DNA of 64,000 nucleotides. Origin: Litoribacter populi. GTDB lineage: Bacteria; Bacteroidota; Bacteroidia; Cytophagales; Cyclobacteriaceae. Shown one piece after another: positions 36,083-44,274 of this stretch; position 1 is the first letter of the stretch, and each line of letters opens with the position of its first letter. Under the pieces are notes generated by a model. That model made no database searches. It was not told the origin of the DNA and saw only the letters and a list, made by a program, of their open reading frames with translations. The stretch covers positions 1,662,393 to 1,726,392 of the forward strand of contig NZ_VMKN01000001.1 in assembly GCF_007483685.1 (NCBI RefSeq), written 5' to 3'. A program made the position numbers and the translations under genes.

Positions 36083-37888
36083 TTAGCTCAATTGCTTAGC
36101 CACTCTGTTTCTCTCGTTTTCATCCAAATGAATTTTTCTCATTCGGATGGTTTTTGGAGTGATTTCAAGGTATTCATCCTTTTGGATGTATTCCATGGCC
36201 TCTTCCAAAGAGAATTTCTTAGCAGGAGCGATTCTGGTGTTGTCATCAGAACCAGAAGCTCTCATGTTGGTAAGTTTCTTACCTTTTTGAACGTTAACAA
36301 CTATGTCATTGTCACGGCTATGCTCTCCGATTACTTGACCGCCATAAAGCTCTTCTCCTGGATCTACGAAGAATACACCTCTGTCCTGAAGTTTGTCAAT
36401 GGCATAAGCAGTACACTGACCACCTTCCATAGAGATGATGGATCCACTGTTTCTACCCGGGATAGGACCTTTGAATGGCTCATAAGCTGAGAATCTGTGG
36501 TTCATGATCGCTTCACCTTGTGTTGCGGTCAAAACGTTGTTTCTCAAACCTATTAGACCTCTTGAAGGGATTCTGAATTCAAGGTGCTGAAGGTCGCCTT
36601 TAGGCTCCATGACCAAAAGTTCACCTTTTCTTTGGGTGGCCAATTCAATCACTTTTCCAGAAGTTGTATCCGGTACGTCCACTACCAATGTCTCGATTGG
36701 TTCAAGTTTCTGACCGTCTTCTTCTTTGAAGATAACCTGAGGCTGTCCTACCTGAAGTTCATAACCTTCTCTTCTCATCGTTTCGATCAAAACTGACAAG
36801 TGAAGGATACCTCTACCGTACACCAAGAACTTGTCTTCGTTGTCAGTAGGCTCTACTCTCAAGGCAAGATTTTTCTCCATTTCCTTGAAAAGTCTGTCTC
36901 TCAAGTGACGGGAAGTAACGAATTTACCTTCTTTGCCGAAGAACGGAGAGTTGTTGATAGTAAACAACATGTTCATCGTAGGCTCATCGATGGAAATTCT
37001 TGGAAGTGGCTCAGGGTTTTCCAATGCGGCTAAAGTATCTCCGATTTCAAAATCTTCAATTCCAGTTACTGCACAAATGTCACCTGCGGTTACTTCTGTT
37101 ACTTTATGTTTTCCAAGACCTTCAAATACATGAAGTTCTTTAACTTTTACTTTTTTGATGCTTCCGTCAGCTTTGCAGAGAGAAAGTTGTGCACCTTCAG
37201 TGACAGAACCTCTTTTTACTCTACCAATAGCGATTCTTCCCACAAAGTTGGAGTAATCCAAGGAAGTGATCTGCATCTGCAATGAACCTTCTTCAATTTT
37301 TGGCTCAGGGATGTGCTCAATGATGGCATCCAAAAGTGGAAGGATAGAGTCTGTTGGGTTTTGCCAGTCAGGACCCATCCAGTTGTTTTTCGCAGAACCG
37401 TACATGGTCACGAAATCAAGTTGCTCTTCAGTTGCGTCCAAGTTGAACATCAAATCAAATACTGATTCATGGACTTCGTCTGGACGACAGTTTTCTTTAT
37501 CTACCTTGTTTACAACAACGATAGGGGTAAGGCCAAGGTCAAGGGCCTTGCCTAATACGAATCTCGTCTGAGGCATTGGACCTTCAAAAGCATCCACCAA
37601 AAGGATAACTCCATCAGCCATTTTCAACACACGCTCTACTTCACCACCGAAATCGGCGTGACCAGGGGTGTCAATGATGTTGATTTTATGTTCTTTGTAA
37701 CGGACAGAAACGTTTTTGGAAAGAATGGTGATACCTCTTTCTCTTTCTAGGTCATTATTATCTAAGATCAGATCGTCGAACTGTTGGTTCTCACGAAAGA
37801 TTTTTGAAGCATGGATGATTTTATCAACCAAGGTAGTTTTTCCGTGGTCAACGTGTGCGATTATCGCGATGTTACGAATACTCTGCAT
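36083..37888 (-). CDS. typA: Translational GTPase TypA/BipA
   Basis: A ribosome-associated GTPase involved in 50S assembly and stress or cold adaptation. The 601-residue protein has the P-loop AHVDHGKT (11-18), the switch segment RGITI, DTPGHADFGGEVERVL, and NKVD. EF-Tu-like domain 2, two EF-G-like alpha/beta domains and the TypA-specific C-terminal domain (ALEDNDxxEITP-like region, here EYLEITPKTIRMRK) complete it. It is a single-gene unit with a TAnnTTTG box 24 bases upstream and a terminator downstream. Confidence 0.96.
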   Translation of the reverse strand: MQSIRNIAIIAHVDHGKTTLVDKIIHASKIFRENQQFDDLILDNNDLERERGITILSKNVSVRYKEHKINIIDTPGHADFGGEVERVLKMADGVILLVDAFEGPMPQTRFVLGKALDLGLTPIVVVNKVDKENCRPDEVHESVFDLMFNLDATEEQLDFVTMYGSAKNNWMGPDWQNPTDSILPLLDAIIEHIPEPKIEEGSLQMQITSLDYSNFVGRIAIGRVKRGSVTEGAQLSLCKADGSIKKVKVKELHVFEGLGKHKVTEVTAGDICAVTGIEDFEIGDTLAALENPEPLPRISIDEPTMNMLFTINNSPFFGKEGKFVTSRHLRDRLFKEMEKNLALRVEPTDNEDKFLVYGRGILHLSVLIETMRREGYELQVGQPQVIFKEEDGQKLEPIETLVVDVPDTTSGKVIELATQRKGELLVMEPKGDLQHLEFRIPSRGLIGLRNNVLTATQGEAIMNHRFSAYEPFKGPIPGRNSGSIISMEGGQCTAYAIDKLQDRGVFFVDPGEELYGGQVIGEHSRDNDIVVNVQKGKKLTNMRASGSDDNTRIAPAKKFSLEEAMEYIQKDEYLEITPKTIRMRKIHLDENERNRVAKQLS

Positions 37889-37911
37889 GATAGGTTATTA
37901 AATTGAAGGTG

Positions 37912-37919
37912 CAAAAGTA
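37912..37919 (-). promoter_or_regulatory. Candidate -7 box (TACTTTTG) of typA
   Basis: Exact TAnnTTTG match 23 bases before the typA ATG; no -33 TTTG at 19 bases. Confidence 0.4.
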
Positions 37920-38048
37920 AGAATAAAATTTCGATTAATTTAGTTCCCCTCTTGTATGTCAGCAGAATATATAGGTGTTTATAACAAAAAATAATTCCCT
38001 TAAGCTTAAAATTTAATTAGGTATGTACCCTTGATTTACTCCTAAGGC

Positions 38049-38084
38049 AAAAAAAGAGGGGTTGGTTTGGAACCGACCCCTTTT
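38049..38084 (-). terminator. Terminator of the thiamine-binding protein gene
   Basis: An 11-bp stem with one G-T pair (AGGGGTTGGTT against AACCGACCCCT, loop TGG, about 38057-38081) is followed on the minus strand by seven T. It lies 24 bases after the stop. Confidence 0.85.
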
Positions 38085-38107
38085 AAAAGCATAACAGAAA
38101 TTTAATT

Positions 38108-38401
38108 TTAAATTCTGTATTTCTCTGTCTTTTCATCCATGGATACCCCACTATCCTTGCGGGCATGGATTCTATAAAATATCAACACTTCTTCCGCACC
38201 GGCGTTGAATACTGCTTGTTGGGCGTGCAAAGCTACCTCCATAAGTTTTTCTTGAGGTCCTTCCATGACGGTTTCAAATGGTGTCACTTCGTATTTTACC
38301 CCTGATTCCTGAATTACCTCGATGGCTTTGTCTACCAGGTCATACGCTTCTTGTGATTTGCTTTTGGGAATGATCTGTAGCCCAAGATTAATAGATTCCA
38401 T
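38108..38401 (-). CDS. MTH1187/YqgV family thiamine-binding protein
   Basis: A 97-residue cytoplasmic protein of the MTH1187/YkoF-like fold (formerly DUF77), small ferredoxin-like proteins of which several bind thiamine. Visible signs are the first strand NLGLQIIP, the SGVKYEVTPFETVMEG turn-strand where ligand contacts lie, and the EVLIFYRIHAR last strand. No thiamine transporter, thi gene or TPP riboswitch is seen around it, so a role in thiamine handling is only from the family. It is flanked by terminators on both sides and stands alone. Confidence 0.8.
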   Translation of the reverse strand: MESINLGLQIIPKSKSQEAYDLVDKAIEVIQESGVKYEVTPFETVMEGPQEKLMEVALHAQQAVFNAGAEEVLIFYRIHARKDSGVSMDEKTEKYRI

Positions 38402-38440
38402 AGTATAATTATGTGTTGTGGTTAGTTAATTTTTAGAGAA

Positions 38441-38463
38441 CAAAAAAGCAAGTTTTTACTTGC
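38441..38463 (-). terminator. Terminator of pth
   Basis: A 6-bp stem GCAAGT/ACTTGC (38448-38453 with 38458-38463, loop TTTT), followed on the minus strand by six T. It lies about 45 bases after the pth stop. Confidence 0.7.
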
Positions 38464-38508
38464 CAGTACCAAATTTAACAATTTTTCGGCCAAGAACCTT
38501 TGGATAGG

Positions 38509-39069
38509 TTAATCATTAAATTGACTCATGGTCATATTGATGCCAATGGTACAAAAGCCTTTGACCATATCAGCTGCCTTATCCATGAATATAGGTAATT
38601 CGTCGATCTCCTGCTGGGTCCATCTGCCAAGTACATAATCCACCTGTCTTCCCTTCGGGAAATCATCCCCGATACCGAACCGGAGTCGGGCATAATTCTG
38701 TCCGCCGGTGAGCTCCTCAATACTTTTTAGTCCATTGTGGCCGGCTGAAGAGCCCTTGCCGCGCATTCTGAGCTTACCAAAGGGCAAGGCAACATCATCA
38801 ACGATGACTAGCACGTTTTCCTTCGGGATATTGAGTTCCTTCATCCAGTAATTGACAGCCTTTCCACTTAAGTTCATGTAAGTGGTTGGTTTGATCATGT
38901 GGATGTGGCGGCTTTTGAATTTGAAATCAGAAGTGAAGGCCAGTCTGTTGCTCGACCAGGAAGCCCCCTCTTGGTCGGCAATTCTGTCCACGGTCAAAAA
39001 ACCCACATTATGCCTAGTCAGCTCATATTCCGGCCCGATGTTTCCCAGGCCAACGATTAGATATTTCAT
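38509..39069 (-). CDS. pth: Peptidyl-tRNA hydrolase
   Basis: Frees tRNA from peptidyl-tRNAs that drop off the ribosome. It is 186 residues from ATG 39069, normal for Pth. The catalytic histidine is in ELTRHNVGF, with the substrate-binding asparagine in TYMNLSG, the aspartate in VIVDDVALP, and the SAGHNGLKSI helix. The open frame continues upstream to 39159 only because it reads through a palindromic repeat (39073-39148); homologues begin at MKYLIVGLGN. It follows prs-rplY, a widespread bacterial order, but a terminator and the repeat lie between rplY and pth. Confidence 0.94.
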   Translation of the reverse strand: MKYLIVGLGNIGPEYELTRHNVGFLTVDRIADQEGASWSSNRLAFTSDFKFKSRHIHMIKPTTYMNLSGKAVNYWMKELNIPKENVLVIVDDVALPFGKLRMRGKGSSAGHNGLKSIEELTGGQNYARLRFGIGDDFPKGRQVDYVLGRWTQQEIDELPIFMDKAADMVKGFCTIGINMTMSQFND

Positions 39070-39072
39070 TTT

Positions 39073-39148
39073 GATGTCGGATGTCGGATGAGGGATGTCG
39101 GATGATGGATGGACCTTACATCGGTCATCCGACATCGGACTTCTAGCA
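39073..39148. repeat. Palindromic GGATGTCGGATG-type repeat upstream of pth
   Basis: The 11-mer ATGTCGGATGA occurs at 39081-39091 and 39095-39105, and its exact reverse complement at 39125-39135. A partial copy GATGTCGG is at 39073-39080. The arms fold into a long hairpin whose loop adds an inner GATG/CATC pairing. It looks like a REP-type intergenic element; its genome copy number cannot be judged from one window. Confidence 0.7.
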
Positions 39149-39154
39149 TCCGTT

Positions 39155-39188
39155 AACAAAAAATCCTGCCTCGGCGAAGAGGCAGGAT
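39155..39188 (-). terminator. Terminator of prs-rplY
   Basis: Perfect 10-bp stem ATCCTGCCTC/GAGGCAGGAT (39163-39172 with 39179-39188, loop GGCGAA), followed on the minus strand by TTTTTTGTT. It lies 23 bases after the rplY stop. Confidence 0.9.
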
Positions 39189-39210
39189 CTTATGATGTGA
39201 TATTGGTTTA

Positions 39211-39792
39211 TTAAGCTTCAGCTTCAGCTTTTTTACCTCTTAGCGCTCTTGGGATACCGATGGTAGCGATAGAAACGTTAGGATTAGTCAAGATTTCAAA
39301 ACCTTCAACCTTTACTTCAGAAACCTTTACAGATTTACCTAGATCAAGGTGAGTAATGTTTACGGGGATATAATCAGGAAGATCGTGAGCAAATCCTTTT
39401 ACAGAAAGCGTTCTGGCTTTCATTTCCAATTTACCACCTTTTATGATACCTGGAGAAGAACCTTCGATTTTCACCGGGATGTCCATTTTGATAGCCTTGT
39501 TGTCGCTGAATGCCAAGAAATCAGCATGCAACAACACGTCACTCACTGGGTGGTATTGAGCTTCTCTTAAGATAGCTTTAACTTTGATCCCTTCGATGTT
39601 AAGGTCCACCATGTGAACGTCTGGAGTATAAATCAAGTCCTTGAAAAGGATGGCAGGAGCGTGGAAGTGAACCTGCTCTTTGATGCCAGGACCATAAACC
39701 ACACAGGGTACGCTTCCTTCTTCACGGATTTGAGTCAATTCCGACTTGTCGAGATTTGCTCTTTTAAACCCTATAATCTCTAATGATTTCAT
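39211..39792 (-). CDS. rplY: 50S ribosomal protein L25 (CTC/TL5 type)
   Basis: Binds 5S rRNA in the large ribosomal subunit. The 193-residue protein is the two-domain CTC form: an N-terminal L25 domain (IGFKRANLDKSELTQIREEGSVPCVVYGPG, then AILREAQYHPVSDVLLHADFLAF) and a C-terminal beta domain (DIPVKIEGSSPGIIKGGKLE). A short Ala/Lys-rich tail ends the protein. It lies 36 bases after prs, the usual bacterial pairing, and is followed by a strong terminator. Confidence 0.95.
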   Translation of the reverse strand: MKSLEIIGFKRANLDKSELTQIREEGSVPCVVYGPGIKEQVHFHAPAILFKDLIYTPDVHMVDLNIEGIKVKAILREAQYHPVSDVLLHADFLAFSDNKAIKMDIPVKIEGSSPGIIKGGKLEMKARTLSVKGFAHDLPDYIPVNITHLDLGKSVKVSEVKVEGFEILTNPNVSIATIGIPRALRGKKAEAEA

Positions 39793-39828
39793 AATAGTTT
39801 GTTTAGATATATTTATTTAATAAAATTC

Positions 39829-40755
39829 TTAAATGAATAGAGAACTGATTGAAGTATTGCCCGTCACCGCGTGGATGGTTTTTGCAAATAAATCTGCTAC
39901 TGTCAATACTTTGATTTTTGAAGACTCCTGTCTCAATGGAATAGTGTCAGTGATGACCAATTCTTCCAAAACGGAATTTTCAATGTTCTCGTAAGCCTTT
40001 CCGGAAAGTACACCGTGGGTTACCACCGCTCTTACCGATTTGGCTCCTTTTTCCATAATGATCTGAGCTGCTTTACACATGGTGCCGGCGGTATCGATCA
40101 GGTCATCTATAAGGATCACATCTTTGCCTTCAACGTCACCGATCACCTGCATGGAAGCTACTTCATTGGCTCTTTTTCTGTGCTTGTCACAGACTACCAT
40201 TTCCACTTCAAAATGCTTGGCATAAGATCTTGCTCTTCCTACACCCCCTACATCAGGAGCTGCGAAAATAAGGTCTTTCAAACCCAGGCTTTTCAAATAG
40301 GGCACAAAGATAGCTGAACCGTTCAAATGATCCAAAGGAATGTCGAAAAATCCCTGTATCTGGCCTGCATGTAGGTCACAAGTGATGATTCTGTCCGCGC
40401 CTGCAGAGGTGATCATGTTGGCTACAAGCTTTGCAGCGATCGAAACTCTAGGTTTGTCCTTTCTGTCCTGACGTGCATAGCCGTAGTAAGGTACTACAGC
40501 GACTACTTTATAGGCGCTGGCTCTTCTGGCTGCATCGATCATCAAGCAAAGCTCCATGATGTTGTCAGCTGAGGGCATGGTGGATTGGATCAAGAACACT
40601 GTGCAGCCCCTTACGGACTCGTCGAAGCTAGGCGAAAGTTCACCATCAGAAAATTTGGAAATGGTAAGCTTGCCCAAGTCCTTGCCGTACAGCTTGGCAA
40701 TGTTTTTAGCAAGTTTGTGGGATTGGGTTCCGGAGAAGAGTTTGACCTCGGTCAT
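39829..40755 (-). CDS. prs: Ribose-phosphate pyrophosphokinase
   Basis: Makes PRPP from ribose 5-phosphate and ATP for nucleotide, histidine and NAD synthesis. The 308-residue protein has the class I features: FSDGELSPSFDESVRG near the N-terminus, PYYGYARQDRKDKPR (ATP and cation contacts), DLHAGQIQGFFDIPLDHL, and the PRPP loop ILIDDLIDTAGT. It leads the prs-rplY unit. A TAnnTTTG box lies about 44 bases upstream. PurL, which acts in the purine branch fed by PRPP, is encoded 4 kb away but separately transcribed. Confidence 0.96.
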   Translation of the reverse strand: MTEVKLFSGTQSHKLAKNIAKLYGKDLGKLTISKFSDGELSPSFDESVRGCTVFLIQSTMPSADNIMELCLMIDAARRASAYKVVAVVPYYGYARQDRKDKPRVSIAAKLVANMITSAGADRIITCDLHAGQIQGFFDIPLDHLNGSAIFVPYLKSLGLKDLIFAAPDVGGVGRARSYAKHFEVEMVVCDKHRKRANEVASMQVIGDVEGKDVILIDDLIDTAGTMCKAAQIIMEKGAKSVRAVVTHGVLSGKAYENIENSVLEELVITDTIPLRQESSKIKVLTVADLFAKTIHAVTGNTSISSLFI

Positions 40756-40798
40756 GGTTTGAGTTTTTACGCGGGTTGAAGTATTTGTTAACGTGGTA

Positions 40799-40806
40799 CA
40801 AATGTA
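40799..40806 (-). promoter_or_regulatory. Candidate -7 box (TACATTTG) of prs-rplY
   Basis: Exact TAnnTTTG match 43 bases before the prs ATG; no clear -33 TTTG at 19 bases. Confidence 0.4.
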
Positions 40807-40874
40807 ACAAAAATTGGTTTTAAAGGGAATTTAAATTCTGCTTAAAGAATTTTGTTTGGAGGTCACGTTATAAA

Positions 40875-40965
40875 AAGGGACACGGAGTTTGGCGGAGTTA
40901 AAAATAGAGTTTCACGGAGTTTATTTAATATATAATCTTTGCGCTTCTCTGGTCCTTTGCGGTTT
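40875..40965. repeat. Degenerate CACGGAGTTT / CTTTGCG intergenic repeat
   Basis: CACGGAGTTT occurs at 40881-40890 and 40913-40922, with a related GGCGGAGTT between, then CTTTGCG at 40937-40943 and 40955-40961. It is non-coding and looks like the same kind of CACGAAG/CACGGAG repeat as at 56157-56287. Confidence 0.6.
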
Positions 40966-40980
40966 AAAATTTCCGTAACA

Positions 40981-41016
40981 AAAAAAATCCGAAGCTGAAA
41001 GTATCAACTTCGGATT
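40981..41016 (-). terminator. Terminator of tRNA-Gln
   Basis: Perfect 9-bp stem AATCCGAAG/CTTCGGATT (40986-40994 with 41008-41016), followed on the minus strand by a T-run, 7 bases after the tRNA 3' end. Confidence 0.85.
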
Positions 41017-41022
41017 GGATTG

Positions 41023-41095
41023 TTGACCCACTAGGGCTCGAACCTAGACTCTTCTGAACCAAAATCAGACGTGTTGCCAGTTACACCATGGGTCA
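41023..41095 (-). tRNA. tRNA-Gln (anticodon TTG)
   Basis: Read on the minus strand, all four stems fold. The acceptor is TGACCCA/TGGGTCA, the D arm is closed by GTG/CAC, and the anticodon stem TCTGA/TCAGA holds the loop TTTTGGT (anticodon TTG, reads CAA and CAG). The T arm is CTAGG/CCTAG with TTCGAGC. The discriminator base is A, and the CCA end is not encoded. Length is 73. A terminator follows. Confidence 0.95.
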
Positions 41096-41389
41096 GTAAT
41101 TATTACGTTATGGGAGCGTTTTCCTTAACGGTGACACAAATGTAGGGGGTCTTTTCTTTTAATGCAAATCCTGCCAAAAACATTTTTATGCCTTTTGGCC
41201 TAAAATACTAAATCTCAGGCCGAAAAATTCACAGTTTTTTTCCAAAAACTGAAACCTTCCATTTCCTTATATGAACGGTCGCCATTAAACACCGATTTTA
41301 TTTGCTGGAGTAAATTCCATTGGGCTTGCCCGAGCCTTTCTTCAACTTGCAGTTTCATTTCAATACCTATTGGACCTGGAAGAAGAAAG
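41096..41389. other. Non-coding gap between tRNA-Gln and the outer-membrane protein gene
   Basis: About 290 bases with no supported gene. It is AT-rich, has no TAnnTTTG match close to the ATG at 41390, and holds no clear hairpin. A short antisense frame here (41215-41433) has no family features. Confidence 0.6.
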
Positions 41390-44140
41390 ATGAGAGGAAT
41401 TTTATTTGCATTGGCCCTAACTTTTGCGGCCATTTTTCAAACCCTTGCTCAAGGAGAGTTTAAAGGGACAGTGATTGATCAAGAGGATGGAGAGCCTGTT
41501 TTTGGAGCTTACGTTTTCCTTAAAGATAAGGAGGGAGAGACCCTCAAATCAGCCGTTACAGATTTTGACGGAAGCTTTGCCCTAAGCAGACCCACGCAAA
41601 AAGAATTTGTCCTGGAGATTTCCTATGTGGGGTACCAGACGCTAAGAAGAGAATTAACCTCCGATAGCAATGGCAATCTTGGTGAGATTCAGTTGATAAA
41701 TGACGGGCAACTGATGGATGCCTTTGAGTTTGAAGCTACCGTTTTGGCAGGGGAAGTAAAGCGGGATACCGTGGCGTTCAACGCTTCGGCTTATAAAACC
41801 AGACCGGAAGCTGACGCCGATGAACTGGTCAGGAAAATGCCAGGTGTGATTATTCAGGATGGCACTATTCAAGTCCAAGGTGAGAACGTGGAGGAGATTC
41901 TAGTGGATGGTAGACCATTTTTTGGAGACAATCCTGCAGCAGCGCTTAAAAACCTTCCAGCAGAAGTGATCGATAAAATTGAGTTCCTTGACCGTGTGGG
42001 CGATGAGGCTCAGTTGACTGGGTTTGATGACGGAGAAACCATCAAAACCATAAATATCATTACCAAAAAGGGTAGGAGAGCTGGGCGTTTCGGTAAGTTT
42101 TATGCCGGATACGGAACGGGCCAAAACTATATGGCCGGAGGAAACATGAATTTCTTCAATGAAGCCCAACGTTTCACCATCCTTGGGTTAAGCAACAATA
42201 TCAACCAGCAAAATTTTTCTTCCGATGAAATGGCCGGTGCCATGGGTAACAATAATAACAGGAGGGGTGGGAATGATATGGAAGTAGGACAATTGCCCGG
42301 AATCACTCGGACCAATGCTATAGGCTTAAATTTTTCTGATGAATATCAGGAAGGAAAACTCAAAGTGTCTGGAAGTTATTTGTTCAACCACCGTGACAAT
42401 GTACTGAATAGAAATTCATCCCGCGAATATGTTTTGCCAAATGACAGCCTTCAACTTTATACGGAAACCCGTAGCAATCAGCAAGAGTTAGAAAGCCACA
42501 GGTTCAACATGAGAATTGATTATGATATAAATGACAAACACGGGTTGATTATTCGACCTAGAGCCAGTTTTGACCAGGCCAATTCTGTTAATCAACTTGT
42601 AGCGACCAATTTGATCGACAGCCAAACACCCATAAGTGGAACCACTAACACGACTACCACGCAGAGGGAAAACTTCAACTTTGGTAATTCTTTGACCTAC
42701 CGATACAGGTTTAACAAGCGTGGAAGGACTTTTTCTACCAATATTTATACCGGTTCTTTCAACAACCAAAACCAGTCTGACCTGGTAGCGGTGAATCAAA
42801 ACTTCAACAACCACAGCTTGGACAGCTTGATCCAGTTTTCGGACAATACGGCTCGAGGCTTCAATTATAATGTCAATTTCAGCTACACAGAGCCTTTGGG
42901 AGAAAAATCCCAATTGAGGTTCAATTATAGAGTCAGAAACAACATCAGTAGTACTTCTCAACAAGTATTGAGACAAGAGCAAGAGACTTCCATTATCAGA
43001 CTTGATAGCATTCTATCCAATAATTTTGAAAACACCTACCAGACTCAAAGTGCAGGTTTAGGGTATAGATATAATAATGAGAAATTACGGGTTTTTGCCA
43101 ATCTTCGATATCAAAGAGCAGATATTGACAGTGACAGAACCTTCCCGAATTTCGAAAACACACAGCGGGATTTCGGTAACGTGTTGCCAAGAATGGTTAT
43201 CAATTACAGCTTCAGCGATATCAGTAATCTGAGGTTTGATTATAACACCAACACTAACCCTCCGGCTATCCGCCAACTTCAGGACGTGTTGGACAACTCT
43301 AATCCACTGCAGATCTCAAACGGTAACCCAAATCTAAACCAGGAGTATAGCCACCGGATTTTTACCCGATTTAGAAGGATTAATCCTGAGACCAACAGGT
43401 CCTTCATGGTGTTCTTCTTTGGGAATATTATCCAAGATTTCATAGGGAACGAAACCTTCATTGCCTCTGAGGATACCTTTATCCAAGGTGACGTATTGCT
43501 TCGCCAAGGTGGTCAATACAATCGTCCTGTCAATTTGGATAACTATTGGGTGACTAGAACTTACGTGAGTTATGGTTTCCCATTGTCCTTTATGAAAAGT
43601 AACCTAAACATCAATTCCAATGTAAGAATCAACAACCGTCCAGGTGTGATAAACGGGCAGAAAAACAACAATACCAATACCATGTTTGGTCAAGGATTCG
43701 TACTGAGCAGTAATATCAGTGAGCGGGTGGATTTCAACATTTCTACCAATGGTAATTACAACATGGTCAGAAGCAGCCTTCAGGAAAGTTTAAACAATAA
43801 CTTTTTTGAGCAAAGAAATAGGTTTGATCTGTTTTGGAATTTTGCAGGCGGGTTTTTCTTCAGCAATAATATAAATCACCTGATGTATTCGGGATTGGGT
43901 GAAGACTTTGATCAGAACATCTGGCTTTGGAACATGGACTTCGGTTTTCGGTTTCCTCCAAGCCGAAAGGCTGAAATCAAGTTGACCGTATTCGATTTGT
44001 TGAACCAAAACTTAAGCATCAATAGGAATGTGACGGATGTGTTTGTGGAGGACGTAAGAACCCAAGTGCTTCAGCAGTTCGTCATGCTCACTTTTACTTA
44101 CAACCTTCGCCGGTTTGGTGGAGTCAATATGGACCTCTAA
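41390..44140 (+). CDS. TonB-dependent receptor-like outer-membrane beta-barrel protein
   Basis: A 916-residue outer-membrane protein: signal peptide (residues 1-20), a CarboxypepD_reg-like domain (about 22-110, with the SAVTDFDGSFAL and ISYVGYQTLRRE motifs), then a plug-like domain (about 120-235). The plug holds ADELVRKMPGVIIQDG and VDGRPFFGDNPAAALKNLPAEVIDKIEFLD. The rest is a strand-rich Asn-heavy barrel of the OMP_b-brl_3 type. There is no SusD neighbour, so it is not a SusCD pair. The ligand is unknown. The protein ends GGVNMDL rather than with a terminal aromatic residue. Confidence 0.87.
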   Translation: MRGILFALALTFAAIFQTLAQGEFKGTVIDQEDGEPVFGAYVFLKDKEGETLKSAVTDFDGSFALSRPTQKEFVLEISYVGYQTLRRELTSDSNGNLGEIQLINDGQLMDAFEFEATVLAGEVKRDTVAFNASAYKTRPEADADELVRKMPGVIIQDGTIQVQGENVEEILVDGRPFFGDNPAAALKNLPAEVIDKIEFLDRVGDEAQLTGFDDGETIKTINIITKKGRRAGRFGKFYAGYGTGQNYMAGGNMNFFNEAQRFTILGLSNNINQQNFSSDEMAGAMGNNNNRRGGNDMEVGQLPGITRTNAIGLNFSDEYQEGKLKVSGSYLFNHRDNVLNRNSSREYVLPNDSLQLYTETRSNQQELESHRFNMRIDYDINDKHGLIIRPRASFDQANSVNQLVATNLIDSQTPISGTTNTTTTQRENFNFGNSLTYRYRFNKRGRTFSTNIYTGSFNNQNQSDLVAVNQNFNNHSLDSLIQFSDNTARGFNYNVNFSYTEPLGEKSQLRFNYRVRNNISSTSQQVLRQEQETSIIRLDSILSNNFENTYQTQSAGLGYRYNNEKLRVFANLRYQRADIDSDRTFPNFENTQRDFGNVLPRMVINYSFSDISNLRFDYNTNTNPPAIRQLQDVLDNSNPLQISNGNPNLNQEYSHRIFTRFRRINPETNRSFMVFFFGNIIQDFIGNETFIASEDTFIQGDVLLRQGGQYNRPVNLDNYWVTRTYVSYGFPLSFMKSNLNINSNVRINNRPGVINGQKNNNTNTMFGQGFVLSSNISERVDFNISTNGNYNMVRSSLQESLNNNFFEQRNRFDLFWNFAGGFFFSNNINHLMYSGLGEDFDQNIWLWNMDFGFRFPPSRKAEIKLTVFDLLNQNLSINRNVTDVFVEDVRTQVLQQFVMLTFTYNLRRFGGVNMDL

Positions 44141-44174
44141 ATGTTTATTAGAAAGAGTCACTAGATTCTTAACG

Positions 44175-44217
44175 CGCATCTTCTTCGCTTTTTTCCGAAG
44201 GAGATGCGAAGGAGATG
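44175..44217. repeat. Hairpin with tandem CGAAGGAGATG copies after the receptor gene
   Basis: CGCATCTTCTTCG (44175-44187) pairs with CGAAGGAGATGCG (44196-44208) with a single G-T pair. CGAAGGAGATG is then repeated in tandem at 44196-44206 and 44207-44217. It is non-coding and lies 35 bases after the receptor stop. Confidence 0.6.
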
Positions 44218-44234
44218 TGGATATGATATAAAAT

Positions 44235-44271
44235 AAAAGTGGCTGGCTCCTCATTGGGGCCAGCCACTTTT
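44235..44271. terminator. Bidirectional terminator between the receptor gene and purL
   Basis: Perfect 13-bp stem AAAAGTGGCTGGC/GCCAGCCACTTTT (44235-44247 with 44259-44271), with A- and T-flanks that serve both convergent genes. Confidence 0.9.
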
Positions 44272-44274
44272 ATT

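Noticed and set aside
39070-39159. Thirty extra N-terminal residues of Pth
   Set aside because: They come from reading through a palindromic repeat; Pth proteins begin at MKYLIVGLGN.
40875-40965. CRISPR array
   Set aside because: Repeats are short, degenerate and unevenly spaced, with no cas genes in the window.
41215-41433. 72-residue minus-strand frame before the receptor gene
   Set aside because: It overlaps the receptor start in antisense, has no recognisable domain and no promoter.
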